NCBI GenBank assembly: GCA_017438845.1
Contig: JAFRUO010000012.1
Location: 1-64,000, forward strand
Length of the DNA stretch: 64,000 nucleotides
Reading direction: 5' to 3'
From: Clostridia bacterium
GTDB lineage: Bacteria; Bacillota; Clostridia; Oscillospirales; Acutalibacteraceae
The position numbers were made by a program, and so were the translations under genes. Shown here one piece after another: positions 40,376 through 48,871 of this stretch (its first letter is position 1; every line of letters begins with the position of its first letter). A model generated the notes under the pieces. It was not told the DNA's origin. It worked only from the letters and a program-made list of their open reading frames with translations, and ran no database searches.

Positions 40376-43206
40376 GGATTATCAGTTTCGGTTTCTTCGT
40401 CGCTTTGTATTTCTTCGCCCGACGCCGCGTCAGCTTTATTTCCACTGAACTGTTCCGTGGCTTCGGCTGCTGCGTACGTATCGTCGATAAAAACCGTAAA
40501 ATCTTGTTCCTTCAGGAGTGTCCATTTGTTGAATCGCTCCTTTCTTCTCTTAACAATTATTACTATCGTGGCAATAATTATCGTAAACGCAGTTACAAAA
40601 GAGCCGAAAATAAAGCTGTACGGCGTGTATTTTAAAACAATTTTGTGCTGACCCTGAGCTATATCAAACCCGAGCAGTGAGTCTGAGATTTTAAAGAGCT
40701 TATCTCTCGAAAGCCTGACACCGTCGACAAATACCTCCCAGTTTGTATCATAGGGGATTGAGGTATATACCACGCTGTTTTTTGAAGCGTTAATGCTTCC
40801 GGACAGCCAAGTGTCATCATAGCTTTCAATAACAAATTCACCGTTTTTGAGAAGGTTGTAGCCTTTTTCAAAAACATCTTTATTAACACTGTATGCGTAG
40901 AAGTTGAGGTTGCCGAAGGAGGCCTTGTCGTCAAAGGATATATCAATATAAATCGTTTCACCTGCGTTCATAACTCCAAGGTCGTAAATATAAGCCTCGT
41001 CAACCATAGTAAGGCTTTTGGAGTATAAAACCGAGGAAATGTCAATTGCGCTGATGTTGGGAGCTTCCGCATAAATATATACGTTGTCCGTAACGGACGG
41101 CGTGATTTCAAAGCAAACGCTGCTTGTGTTTCCGGTTTCAATAACAGAATATCTGAATTCGCCGTTTTCTATTTCGGAGCTGTAAAAATCATAGATATTG
41201 TTGTAGGTGACGTTTTCGGTTTCAAGCCTTGAAAAGACATTGTTAAGACCTGTTGCAGACCTGAAAAGCTCAGATTGTGCAACAAACGGATTCTGCGAAA
41301 CAGTCGTAGAATAGTTTTTAATTTCACTGTCAGAAACGAAGGCAATCGGAAGCGAATAGTTGTTTTCATAGGCAGTAAATTTATTATCACCGATAATTTT
41401 TGTGTAATAGTTTCCCGACATATCGTCGGCGGAATTATCAACAATATACTTCAGTCCGAAAAAGCTGTTGTATATCGGTGTTTGCGGATTATACGTGTAG
41501 CTGTTGATATAGTTTCCGTATATACCGAGATCCTGCTGCATATTGGCAACCTTTTCGTAAGCCATTGAAGAAAAGGTTGAAATACCGTTGTAATTAAACC
41601 AACAAGGGTCCATTCTTGTCCTGAGATCGGTCAGTTCCATTCTGTAAAAGCCTTTACCGTCGTAACCGTCAAGTTTATTTTTTAAGGCTCTGAACTGATC
41701 ATAATCCGAGGTGTAGTTGGGTTTGGATTGGTTCATTGTGTAGTTGTTGGTGCTTGAAAGTGCGATTTCCGAACCAACCGTGCAAAGCAGCAGCACGGTA
41801 ACCGCAGACGTCTGGAACTTTTTGTTGGTAAAAAGATAAAGAATTGCAACATATCCAACTGCGTAAACAAGGCTTAATATAAGCGTAATATCCGTAACAT
41901 TCTTTGATGTGATTTTTTCAACAAAAACAAGGAAGAACACAACAGCGAGTCCGACACTCATAATCTGCCTTGGAGTATATTCCTTAATATTCTGCAAAGC
42001 TTCAAAGGCTATTTTTAAAAGCAGGAAGCAGTACATAAACGAAAATCTGTACGGAAGGTCGTTCGGAAAATGAAATCCGTGCCAGAAATAGTTTAAGAAA
42101 TTAATGTTAAAGCTGAAGTAAAGAACGGAAAGCATAGCGATGTATGCAAGCTTTTTGCGTAGCTTTATTTTTTTTGAGTACAGGTATAAAGGCACAAGTA
42201 TTATTGTAATAATGCCGCAGTAAACATTCGGAAGCACATCCTCGCCGCTGCTTCTGATGGTGGGGTCGGGTCCTGCCAGATGATTGGCAAGAAAATCAAA
42301 GGCGGTAAAATATTTAGTAAAGCTTGTTGGATTTGTTCCCGAGGTAGCAGAGCTTTCCGAAAGAATGGTGATTAAAGGAAAAACAGCTACACAGGCGAGA
42401 AGCCCTGCAAGCAAAGAATACAAGCCGAATTTTAAGGCACTTGAAAAGAACAGGCTGTTTTTAAGCCCTTTAAGTTTTTGGGCGCCGTCGGATGTTTCTT
42501 TGAATTTTGCGGAAACGGTATATTCCGAAAAATAGAAGCCGAAGAAATATATAACAGAGAAGATACAAATCATATATGCCATATAGTAGTTGGTTAAAAT
42601 CATAACGGCAAGGCTTACGCAATAAAGCGCAGGCTTCCCTTTTTTAATTATTCTTTCTATTCCGAGCATTATTATCGGGAAAAGCACCATGGCGTCAAGC
42701 CACATAAGGTTCCAATAATATGCGATAAAGTATCCGCAGAACGAGTACAGCACACCGAAGGCGGAAATCGCAGCTCCGTCGGTGTCAAAAACCTTTTTAA
42801 GATAATAGGAAAATGTTGAAGCGGAAAGAACGGCCTTAATCATTATAAGGAAGGAAATGGCTTCCGTAATGTTCTTGTGACCGAAAAGCAAAACAACTAA
42901 TGACAGGGGACTTGAAAGATAGTTAAAGTAATTACCGAGAAAAGATGAGCCGAGTCCCGAATTCCACGAATAAATAAGTGAAGAGCCGTTGTGCAGTCTG
43001 TCGTAAAGCTCGGCAAAAAGCGGACCGTACTGATGGTACAGGTCCATTCTGAGTATAGTCATATCTCCGAAAGGAATAAGATTGTAACAGAACGCTACAA
43101 GCATACTGATTGCAAGCGCCGCTGCCGCAGAAAGAAAGACAAATTTGTTTCGTTTTGTAAGCTCTGCAAGCTTTTGTAAATTGGTTTTTTCGGTCATTCT
43201 TTTCAC
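40357..43206 (-). CDS. YfhO-family large membrane protein
   Basis: The 949-residue protein matches YfhO: about 12-13 membrane segments in the first ~520 residues with the hallmark LYHQYGPLFAELYDRL, SWNSGLGSSFLGNYFNYLSSPL and FPNDLPYRFSFMYCFLLL. A large outer domain follows (YNGISTFSSMAY, SFFGLKYIVDN), with a last membrane segment near ~875-900. Members of this GT-C-like family are implicated in glycosylation of wall polymers such as lipoteichoic acid in Bacillus. The acidic C-terminal tail (SGEEIQSDEETETDN) is unremarkable. It stands alone between the STAS operon and spoIIIA. Confidence 0.9.
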   Translation of the reverse strand: MKRMTEKTNLQKLAELTKRNKFVFLSAAAALAISMLVAFCYNLIPFGDMTILRMDLYHQYGPLFAELYDRLHNGSSLIYSWNSGLGSSFLGNYFNYLSSPLSLVVLLFGHKNITEAISFLIMIKAVLSASTFSYYLKKVFDTDGAAISAFGVLYSFCGYFIAYYWNLMWLDAMVLFPIIMLGIERIIKKGKPALYCVSLAVMILTNYYMAYMICIFSVIYFFGFYFSEYTVSAKFKETSDGAQKLKGLKNSLFFSSALKFGLYSLLAGLLACVAVFPLITILSESSATSGTNPTSFTKYFTAFDFLANHLAGPDPTIRSSGEDVLPNVYCGIITIILVPLYLYSKKIKLRKKLAYIAMLSVLYFSFNINFLNYFWHGFHFPNDLPYRFSFMYCFLLLKIAFEALQNIKEYTPRQIMSVGLAVVFFLVFVEKITSKNVTDITLILSLVYAVGYVAILYLFTNKKFQTSAVTVLLLCTVGSEIALSSTNNYTMNQSKPNYTSDYDQFRALKNKLDGYDGKGFYRMELTDLRTRMDPCWFNYNGISTFSSMAYEKVANMQQDLGIYGNYINSYTYNPQTPIYNSFFGLKYIVDNSADDMSGNYYTKIIGDNKFTAYENNYSLPIAFVSDSEIKNYSTTVSQNPFVAQSELFRSATGLNNVFSRLETENVTYNNIYDFYSSEIENGEFRYSVIETGNTSSVCFEITPSVTDNVYIYAEAPNISAIDISSVLYSKSLTMVDEAYIYDLGVMNAGETIYIDISFDDKASFGNLNFYAYSVNKDVFEKGYNLLKNGEFVIESYDDTWLSGSINASKNSVVYTSIPYDTNWEVFVDGVRLSRDKLFKISDSLLGFDIAQGQHKIVLKYTPYSFIFGSFVTAFTIIIATIVIIVKRRKERFNKWTLLKEQDFTVFIDDTYAAAEATEQFSGNKADAASGEEIQSDEETETDNPIESSE

Positions 43207-43310
43207 CTCTGAATATACTTTTTAGATTTTACCATAATTCACACACGCTTTCAAGTCAAAAGGAATAATTTGGGACAAGTAGCAATATATATTCTTTGAG
43301 GTGATAAGCA

Positions 43311-44336
43311 ATGAACGCAGGAAAGTCGACGGCATTTAATGACATAATTTATCTTTTCCCGATAAAATATAAAAACTTATTTTTCTCAATAAACGAAGAT
43401 GTTAAAAGGGAAATAAGAGAAATCCGTATCAGAAGCAGTAAGCCTATAGTGATTGTAACTGCAAAAGGCAGTGCTTTTTTAAACTCCGCTTCAAGATTAA
43501 CATATATACTTTCGGACAGTCTGCCGACAGTAAGCGAAAATGATTTAAAGGAGATTGTAAGCAGAGCCTGCAGTTATTCGGTTTATTCTCATCAGGAGAA
43601 TATAAACCGAGGTTTTATTTCTCTTGAAGGCGGACACAGAATCGGCGTTTGCGGCACTGCGGTAAAAGAAAACGGAAAAACCGTCAGCGTTAAAAATATA
43701 AGTGCGGTAAACATACGCTTTTCAAAAGAAATATTCGGTTGTGCAGACAAGCTCTTTGCGACCGTCTTTGATTCAAAGCCCCATAATACTATTGTAGCCG
43801 GACCGCCTTTAAGCGGAAAGACAACCGTCTTAAGAGACCTTATCAGGCAGGCTTCCTCAGGTTATTCGGGAACCTATTATAAATGCGCGGTGCTTGATGA
43901 AAGAGGCGAAATATCGGGAGGCGGAAGCTCTGGGAACACCTGCAGGCTCGGACCTAACACCGACGTGCTTACCGGTTACGGCAAAGCTGAGGCAATTGAA
44001 ATCGCAGTAAGAACGCTTTCGCCGGATATTATTTTCAGCGATGAGATAGCCGACGAGAAAGAAGCAGAGGAAATATTAAACGGAATAATGTGCGGAGTAA
44101 GCTTCGTAGTAACTGCTCATTGTACGGATTTTAATGAACTTTGCGAGCGGCCGTGTATAAAGCTTTTAAAGGAGAGCGGGTATTTTATGAATGCGGTTGT
44201 ACTCGGTACGGGTGAAAATGTCGGGAAAATCAAAAATATATACAGACTCGGAAGAGGAAAAAATGAGAAAAACAGGTATTACGATTTTAGCGATGATTTT
44301 CGTTTTGAGCGGGAATTACTTAGGAAGATTAATTGA
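43311..44336 (+). CDS. spoIIIAA: Stage III sporulation protein AA (ATPase)
   Basis: SpoIIIAA is the ATPase of the SpoIIIA-SpoIIQ channel joining mother cell and forespore. The 341-residue protein has VKREIREIRIRSSKP and SVYSHQENINRGFISLEGGH near the N-terminus, Walker A GPPLSGKTT (164-172), the DERGEI segment and Walker B IIFSDEI. The start follows GAGGTGAT with normal spacing. Its last 24 codons overlap the start of spoIIIAB in another frame. First gene of the eight-gene operon. Confidence 0.96.
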   Translation: MNAGKSTAFNDIIYLFPIKYKNLFFSINEDVKREIREIRIRSSKPIVIVTAKGSAFLNSASRLTYILSDSLPTVSENDLKEIVSRACSYSVYSHQENINRGFISLEGGHRIGVCGTAVKENGKTVSVKNISAVNIRFSKEIFGCADKLFATVFDSKPHNTIVAGPPLSGKTTVLRDLIRQASSGYSGTYYKCAVLDERGEISGGGSSGNTCRLGPNTDVLTGYGKAEAIEIAVRTLSPDIIFSDEIADEKEAEEILNGIMCGVSFVVTAHCTDFNELCERPCIKLLKESGYFMNAVVLGTGENVGKIKNIYRLGRGKNEKNRYYDFSDDFRFERELLRKIN

Positions 44337-44772
44337 TAAACGGATTGAAACTCTGAATTCTGCGGTATTGCTTATTAAGGAAATAAAAACAAGAATAAAT
44401 TACCAGAAAATAAGTCTTTATGAAATTATTAATGATATTTTATCCGAGGGTCCATACAGACAGTTTTCTGAGCTGAAAAAAACGGAACTATATGTTTCTG
44501 ATGGAATGAGCTTTAGTGATTCGTGGAGTAAATGTGTTGACGAAAGCGCTGAATTAAGGGTGCTGAAAAATGATGAAAGGGCACTTTTAAAGAGCTTTGC
44601 CAAGCAGCTCGGTGCAAGTGATATGGAAGGACAAAACGAGAATTTTGACACATATACCGAGCTTATTTCACAAAAGGCAAAATTGCTTGAGAAGGACAGA
44701 CTTAACAGAGTAAAACTTTGTAACTCAATCGGTTTGCTGCTCGGCATAACGACGTTTATTCTGTTTTACTGA
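44263..44772 (+). CDS. spoIIIAB: Stage III sporulation protein AB
   Basis: The 169-residue protein starts with a membrane helix (TGITILAMIFVLSGNYLG) and has the family helix ETLNSAVLLIKEIKTRINYQ, then a C-terminal membrane segment (LLLGITTFILFY). It is a mother-cell membrane part of the SpoIIIA complex. ATG 44263 follows GAAGAGG and gives the family length of about 170; it overlaps spoIIIAA by 74 bases, which is long for this pair. An earlier ATG at 44191 would add 24 residues without membrane character. Confidence 0.93.
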   Translation: MRKTGITILAMIFVLSGNYLGRLIDKRIETLNSAVLLIKEIKTRINYQKISLYEIINDILSEGPYRQFSELKKTELYVSDGMSFSDSWSKCVDESAELRVLKNDERALLKSFAKQLGASDMEGQNENFDTYTELISQKAKLLEKDRLNRVKLCNSIGLLLGITTFILFY

Positions 44773-44782
44773 CGGAGGATTT

Positions 44783-44977
44783 ATGGAGCTGAATTTTATA
44801 TTAAAGATAATAGGAATCGGACTTATTGTTGCAGTTATAGGGCAGGTTATGAACAAGACCGGCAGAGACGAATATTCTGTTTTAATTTCGGTTTCGGGAC
44901 TTATAGTTATAGTAATTATGCTTTTGCCGAAAATAGGAAGTCTTATAAACGACTTTAAGTCAATGTTTAATTTGTAA
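44783..44977 (+). CDS. spoIIIAC: Stage III sporulation protein AC
   Basis: The 64-residue double-pass membrane protein matches SpoIIIAC (LKIIGIGLIVAVIGQVMNKT, then EYSVLISVSGLIVIVIMLLP). It and SpoIIIAD are part of the SpoIIIA membrane complex. GGAGG precedes the ATG; 10 bases follow spoIIIAB and one base separates it from spoIIIAD. Confidence 0.95.
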   Translation: MELNFILKIIGIGLIVAVIGQVMNKTGRDEYSVLISVSGLIVIVIMLLPKIGSLINDFKSMFNL

Positions 44978-44978
44978 A

Positions 44979-45359
44979 ATGTTAAGAGTGTTTTTAGTCA
45001 GCTTATTATTATTACTTATTGTTAATCTTTTTAAATATTTAAAGCCCGAGTATGCTTATTTGTTCAGGATACTTTCGGTTTGTGCGGTGTTTGTGCCGCT
45101 GATAGCCGCATTTGAAGGCTTGTCGGAGTCATTACTTTCACTTGCTGACACGGGAAACGTGGATTTTCAGCTTGTAAAAACCGCTCTTAAAATCTCAGCA
45201 CTTACGCTTTGTACGCAGATAACTGCGGATATGTGCCGCGACTGTCATGAAGCTGCGCTTGCAACGGTAATAGAAATTACAGGTCGTGTTACCGTTCTGA
45301 CGGTATCCTTTCCGATCATTATGAAGCTTATTCAATTCGGCGAGGGAATAATTAAATGA
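44979..45359 (+). CDS. spoIIIAD: Stage III sporulation protein AD
   Basis: The 126-residue membrane protein matches SpoIIIAD with LLLLLIVNLFKYLKPEYAYL, TALKISALTLCTQITADMCRD and a C-terminal hydrophobic segment. It begins one base after the spoIIIAC stop and overlaps spoIIIAE by four bases, so translation is coupled. Confidence 0.95.
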   Translation: MLRVFLVSLLLLLIVNLFKYLKPEYAYLFRILSVCAVFVPLIAAFEGLSESLLSLADTGNVDFQLVKTALKISALTLCTQITADMCRDCHEAALATVIEITGRVTVLTVSFPIIMKLIQFGEGIIK

Positions 45360-46459
45360 GAATCAGAAAATTTCTGTTGCTTTTATTATTGATAATATTT
45401 GTTTTCCTTCTATCCGGAATTAATTCATTTGCGGAAGAGCCTTCTTTTGATTACAGTCGGGTTTATTCCGAGGCGGACAATTCTGTAAGAGAAATGCTTG
45501 ACGAAATCGGCGTAAGCTCAGTAGATACAGACGAGCTTATTAATATATCTTTCATAAACACCGTAAAGCTGATTGTTGAAATCTTTAAAGGAAGATTAAA
45601 GGAACCGCTGAGAATAATACTTGTTTCGGTTGCGGTACTTATAATATGCAGTGTATCGACAAGTCTTTCAGCCTCGTCAATAAAGAAGGACAGCTACTAT
45701 GACACGGTTTTTTCCTTCGTAACATTGATCACCTTTGTTTATCCTCTCACCAATGCGATATCAACAGCCGTTTCGTCATTAAAGGTGATTTCAGGGTTTA
45801 TGTTAAGCTACATTCCTACCTTTACCGCAATAGCTTCCGCAAGCGGAAAAACGGCGTCATCGCTTACCTACAGCTCAGTTATGCTTGGCTTTGCCTCTCT
45901 TCTTGAGAGCGCTGCTTCTTTTCTTGCGAAACCTATTATTATATTTCTTACCGTCAGTGTGTTTCTTAGTTTTGATAATTCACTTTCCTTCACAAGGGCT
46001 GAGAGCTTTTTTAAAAAGCTTGTAACCGTATTCCTTTCCGTAAGCTCTGCGCTGTTTGTCGGGCTTACTAACCTTAAAGCAGGGCTTGCCATGAGTGCAG
46101 ACAGTATTGCGGTAAAGGGCATTAAACTGACCTCAGGCAGTGTTATTCCTATAATCGGCAATTCCGTAGGCGATGCAATAGCTTCAATTCTCGGCTCAAT
46201 GGAGCTGATTAAAAACACAGTGGGCGTTTTCGGAATAATCACAATCTGCCTTTGTGTTTTACCGTCGCTTAGTGAAATGCTGATCTGGTATTTTTGTTTG
46301 TTTTTCCTTTCCTTTGTTGCCGAAACGGTAAATATGCGGGCTTTGGAGAGCGTAATAAAAAGCATTATGAGTACATTATCATTAATAAATGTCCTTCTGA
46401 TTTATTCGGCGTTGATATTTGTTTTGATTACGGGAAATCTATTAAGCATCAGAGGTTAA
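45356..46459 (+). CDS. spoIIIAE: Stage III sporulation protein AE
   Basis: The 367-residue polytopic membrane protein has an N-terminal signal-like segment, then FKGRLKEPLRIILVSVAVLI, ISGFMLSYIPTFTAIASASG and KAGLAMSADSIAVKGIKLTS, all family features. It is the largest membrane subunit of the SpoIIIA complex. It overlaps spoIIIAD by four bases and is one base from spoIIIAF. Confidence 0.96.
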   Translation: MRIRKFLLLLLLIIFVFLLSGINSFAEEPSFDYSRVYSEADNSVREMLDEIGVSSVDTDELINISFINTVKLIVEIFKGRLKEPLRIILVSVAVLIICSVSTSLSASSIKKDSYYDTVFSFVTLITFVYPLTNAISTAVSSLKVISGFMLSYIPTFTAIASASGKTASSLTYSSVMLGFASLLESAASFLAKPIIIFLTVSVFLSFDNSLSFTRAESFFKKLVTVFLSVSSALFVGLTNLKAGLAMSADSIAVKGIKLTSGSVIPIIGNSVGDAIASILGSMELIKNTVGVFGIITICLCVLPSLSEMLIWYFCLFFLSFVAETVNMRALESVIKSIMSTLSLINVLLIYSALIFVLITGNLLSIRG

Positions 46460-46460
46460 A

Positions 46461-46919
46461 ATGAATAATATTAAATTTGCTTTATCGGGGCTAATATCCT
46501 TTTTATGTATTGGAAGTATTCTGAAATTTATTATCCCTCAGGGTTCTTTAAAAAAGACGTGTGAGGTACTGATTTCCGTAACGGTATTGGCTTCTTTTTT
46601 ACTGTCGCTGAATAATGCAAAATTGCAAAATCTACCCAGCCCCGATTTTTTCTCTTATGAAGAACCTTCGCTTTATGACAGAGCCGACTTTTATAAACAA
46701 TTGTTTTCGGAAAAAACGAAAAATGCACTGGAAGAAGCCGAACTTCCGTATAAGGATGTTACAGTCCGCGGAGAAACTGATGAAGATAATTATTTCGTTT
46801 TAAAGGTGATTGAAATTACCGTAAATAATAATCGGAATTATCAAAAGGAAGATTACAGAAAAGCTGTAATTAAGGAGCTGGGCTCTGCAGGGGAGGCGGT
46901 AGTCATTGTTGAAGGATAA
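46461..46919 (+). CDS. spoIIIAF: Stage III sporulation protein AF
   Basis: The 152-residue protein has two N-terminal membrane helices (LSGLISFLCIGSILKFIIP and LISVTVLASFLLSL) and a soluble ring-building-motif-like domain facing the intermembrane space. Typical of SpoIIIAF. It overlaps spoIIIAG by 14 bases. Confidence 0.92.
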   Translation: MNNIKFALSGLISFLCIGSILKFIIPQGSLKKTCEVLISVTVLASFLLSLNNAKLQNLPSPDFFSYEEPSLYDRADFYKQLFSEKTKNALEEAELPYKDVTVRGETDEDNYFVLKVIEITVNNNRNYQKEDYRKAVIKELGSAGEAVVIVEG

Positions 46920-47445
46920 GCTTTCGGAACTTTTAAAAAAGCTATACACAAGGGATAAAAAGCTGTTTATTTTAATTGTAGCCTGCGTTGTAGCCGTGAT
47001 GCTGATATTTTTGTCGGAGCCTAAGCAAGGTAAATCGACTGCGACAAAAGACGAGTACGAAGTTATAAACGAAGCAGAATATGAAAGGGAGCTTGAAAAA
47101 AGGCTTACCGGTATTATTTCAAATATGCAGGGTGCAGGGAAAACCGAGGTGATGGTAAAAACAGAGTCCGCCGAAAGTCGTGAATACTTAAGGAACAAAA
47201 AAGCGGAGGGTTCAGCAGACGGCAGTCAGAGAAATGAATACGAGTATGTGATAATAGACAACGGCAACAATGAAGAATGTGTGCCTGTCAGAACAACTTA
47301 CCCCGTGATTACCGGCGTGATTGTGGTGTGCCAAGGAGGGGAAAACAGTAAGGTGAAGAATGAGGTTACAAATGCCGTAGCAAGCTTGCTCGGTATCAGT
47401 ACATATAATATTTCAGTGCTTCCAATGAAGCAAACGGAGGGTTAA
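46906..47445 (+). CDS. spoIIIAG: Stage III sporulation protein AG
   Basis: SpoIIIAG forms the large ring of the forespore-mother cell channel. The 179-residue protein has one N-terminal membrane helix (LFILIVACVVAVMLIFLSE) and the C-terminal ring domain with ITGVIVVCQGG and TNAVASLLGISTYNISVL. It uses a TTG start at 46906 (or TTG 46909), supported by GGGAGG nine bases upstream inside spoIIIAF. Confidence 0.94.
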   Translation: MLKDKLSELLKKLYTRDKKLFILIVACVVAVMLIFLSEPKQGKSTATKDEYEVINEAEYERELEKRLTGIISNMQGAGKTEVMVKTESAESREYLRNKKAEGSADGSQRNEYEYVIIDNGNNEECVPVRTTYPVITGVIVVCQGGENSKVKNEVTNAVASLLGISTYNISVLPMKQTEG

Positions 47446-47446
47446 T

Positions 47447-47974
47447 ATGAGTGTAAAGCTTAAAAGAAAATCTCTTGTGTTTTTGGGACTTGTGCTGTCT
47501 CTTTCGACAGCTATGTTTGTAAACTGGTATTACACCGGACATGCGAACACCGAAAAAATTCAAACGGAAACTACAACGGCCGTTGTCCATAATCTCGGTG
47601 ACGCGCAGTTCGTTAATGCAGAAGCAACGGAAGAGTATTTTTCTTCGGTTTTACTTGAGAGAACGAAATCACAGGAGGAATCGAAGAAAATGCTAAAGGA
47701 GTTGCTTGAAAACAGCGAAATTGACGAAGTGTCAAAACAGGAGGCCGAAAAGGCATATGAAAGGCTTGCGGATAATATTCGTCTGCAGACGGATATTGAA
47801 AGCCTGATCAAAGCAAAATGTTCTTCTAATGCTGTGGTTTGTTTAAGCGATACAGCGGAAGTTATAGTGCCGAAGGGCGTCATTACAGACGAACTTTGTA
47901 TACAAATAAAAGACATTGTGACTAAGAAAAGTAAAATTTCCGAAGAAAAAATTACAATCATTGAAGCAAAATAG
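47447..47974 (+). CDS. spoIIIAH: Stage III sporulation protein AH
   Basis: SpoIIIAH binds forespore SpoIIQ across the septal space. The 175-residue protein has a membrane helix (SLVFLGLVLSLSTAMFVNWYYTG) and a helical/ring domain with YFSSVLLERTKSQEESKKML and CSSNAVVCLSDTAEVIVPKG, all family features. It starts one base after spoIIIAG and ends the operon; a new promoter follows. Confidence 0.95.
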   Translation: MSVKLKRKSLVFLGLVLSLSTAMFVNWYYTGHANTEKIQTETTTAVVHNLGDAQFVNAEATEEYFSSVLLERTKSQEESKKMLKELLENSEIDEVSKQEAEKAYERLADNIRLQTDIESLIKAKCSSNAVVCLSDTAEVIVPKGVITDELCIQIKDIVTKKSKISEEKITIIEAK

Positions 47975-48002
47975 TTGTTAATTTTTCAGTTTGTGTTATA
48001 AT
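47975..48002 (+). promoter_or_regulatory. Sigma-A-type promoter between spoIIIAH and the Asp23-like gene
   Basis: TTGTTA (47975-47980) and TATAAT (47997-48002) with a 16-base spacer. It frees the downstream housekeeping genes from sporulation control. Confidence 0.65.
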
Positions 48003-48024
48003 ATACATTAAAGGCGGTGATTTT

Positions 48025-48390
48025 ATGCATTTTTCTTTCAAAAGGGACACCCGTGATTTGATTATTTCCGATGACGTAATTTCAAAAATTGCGGCAAACG
48101 CAGCAAGCGATGTTGAGGGGTTCGGCTCTTTTTACACTCGAACACCCGACGTTTTAAGCGAGCTGCTTCCTGAAAAGCTTGCACCGTCACGCAAGCCTGT
48201 CAAAATTGAAAGTAAAGATTCAGAGCTTAAAATTTCACTGTATATTAATGTAACGCCCGCCGCCAACGTACAAAAAACGACTGCCGACATTCAGCAGGCT
48301 GTCAAAAATGCTGTTCAAAGCATGACGGGTAATGTTGTGCTAAAAGTAAATGTTTATATTCACGGCATAGATTTTTGCGAACCTGATTAA
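48025..48390 (+). CDS. Asp23/Gls24 family protein (YqhY-like)
   Basis: The 121-residue protein matches Asp23/Gls24 (DUF322): LIISDDVISKIAANAASDVEGF, then LKISLYINVTPAANVQKTTADIQQ (in parts) and MTGNVVLKVNVYIHGI. In Bacillus the yqhY gene in the same neighbourhood is linked to acetyl-CoA carboxylase control. Here the accB and accC genes that separate spoIIIAH from yqhY in Bacillus are missing. It precedes nusB by 73 bases containing a weak hairpin. Confidence 0.9.
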   Translation: MHFSFKRDTRDLIISDDVISKIAANAASDVEGFGSFYTRTPDVLSELLPEKLAPSRKPVKIESKDSELKISLYINVTPAANVQKTTADIQQAVKNAVQSMTGNVVLKVNVYIHGIDFCEPD

Positions 48391-48409
48391 TTGAATTATT
48401 ATTTAATTA

Positions 48410-48440
48410 AGGCTCTTCGTAAATATTCCGGGGAGCCTTT
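48410..48440 (+). terminator. Weak hairpin before nusB
   Basis: AAGGCTC (about 48410-48416) pairs with GAGCCTT (about 48433-48439) around a 16-base loop; a few T follow. Probably leaky, allowing read-through to nusB. Confidence 0.35.
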
Positions 48441-48463
48441 AATGTTAAAAAACGGAGGACTTT

Positions 48464-48871
48464 ATGACACGAACCAAGGAACGTGAGCAGGCATTTATAA
48501 TGCTTTTTGAAAAGGCATTTAATAATGATGTCGATATTGACGAGCTTTTTTCTTATGCTTACGAAACGGAAAGCTTTGAAAAATCGGAGTTTTGTGAGGC
48601 GCTTGTTAAAACTGCATTGGAAAACCTGGAAACAATCGATGGTATTATCGAAAAATACTCTATCGGATGGAAGCTTAACCGCTTACCCAAGGTCAGCCTT
48701 TCGGTACTTCGCCTTGCACTTTGCGAGATTATTTATGTTGATTCCATACCCGACAGTGTTTCCGTAAATGAAGCGGTTGAGCTTACGAAGACTTATGCAG
48801 GAATTCAGGATTCCTCTTTCGTAAACGGCATTTTGGGTACATATTTAAGAGAGAATAAAAAGGATGAATAG
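48464..48871 (+). CDS. nusB: Transcription antitermination factor NusB
   Basis: NusB joins NusE (ribosomal protein S10) at boxA in rRNA antitermination. The 135-residue all-helical protein has TKEREQAFIMLFEKAF at the N-terminus, then WKLNRLPKVSLSVLRLALCE and IPDSVSVNEAVELTKTY, SFVNGILGTYLRE at the end, all NusB features. GGAGG precedes ATG 48464. It overlaps the next gene by eight bases. Confidence 0.96.
   Translation: MTRTKEREQAFIMLFEKAFNNDVDIDELFSYAYETESFEKSEFCEALVKTALENLETIDGIIEKYSIGWKLNRLPKVSLSVLRLALCEIIYVDSIPDSVSVNEAVELTKTYAGIQDSSFVNGILGTYLRENKKDE

Noticed and set aside
43240..43310. Sigma-E promoter of the spoIIIA operon
   Set aside because: The operon is expected to be sigma-E dependent, but I could not place a convincing -35/-10 pair in this stretch.
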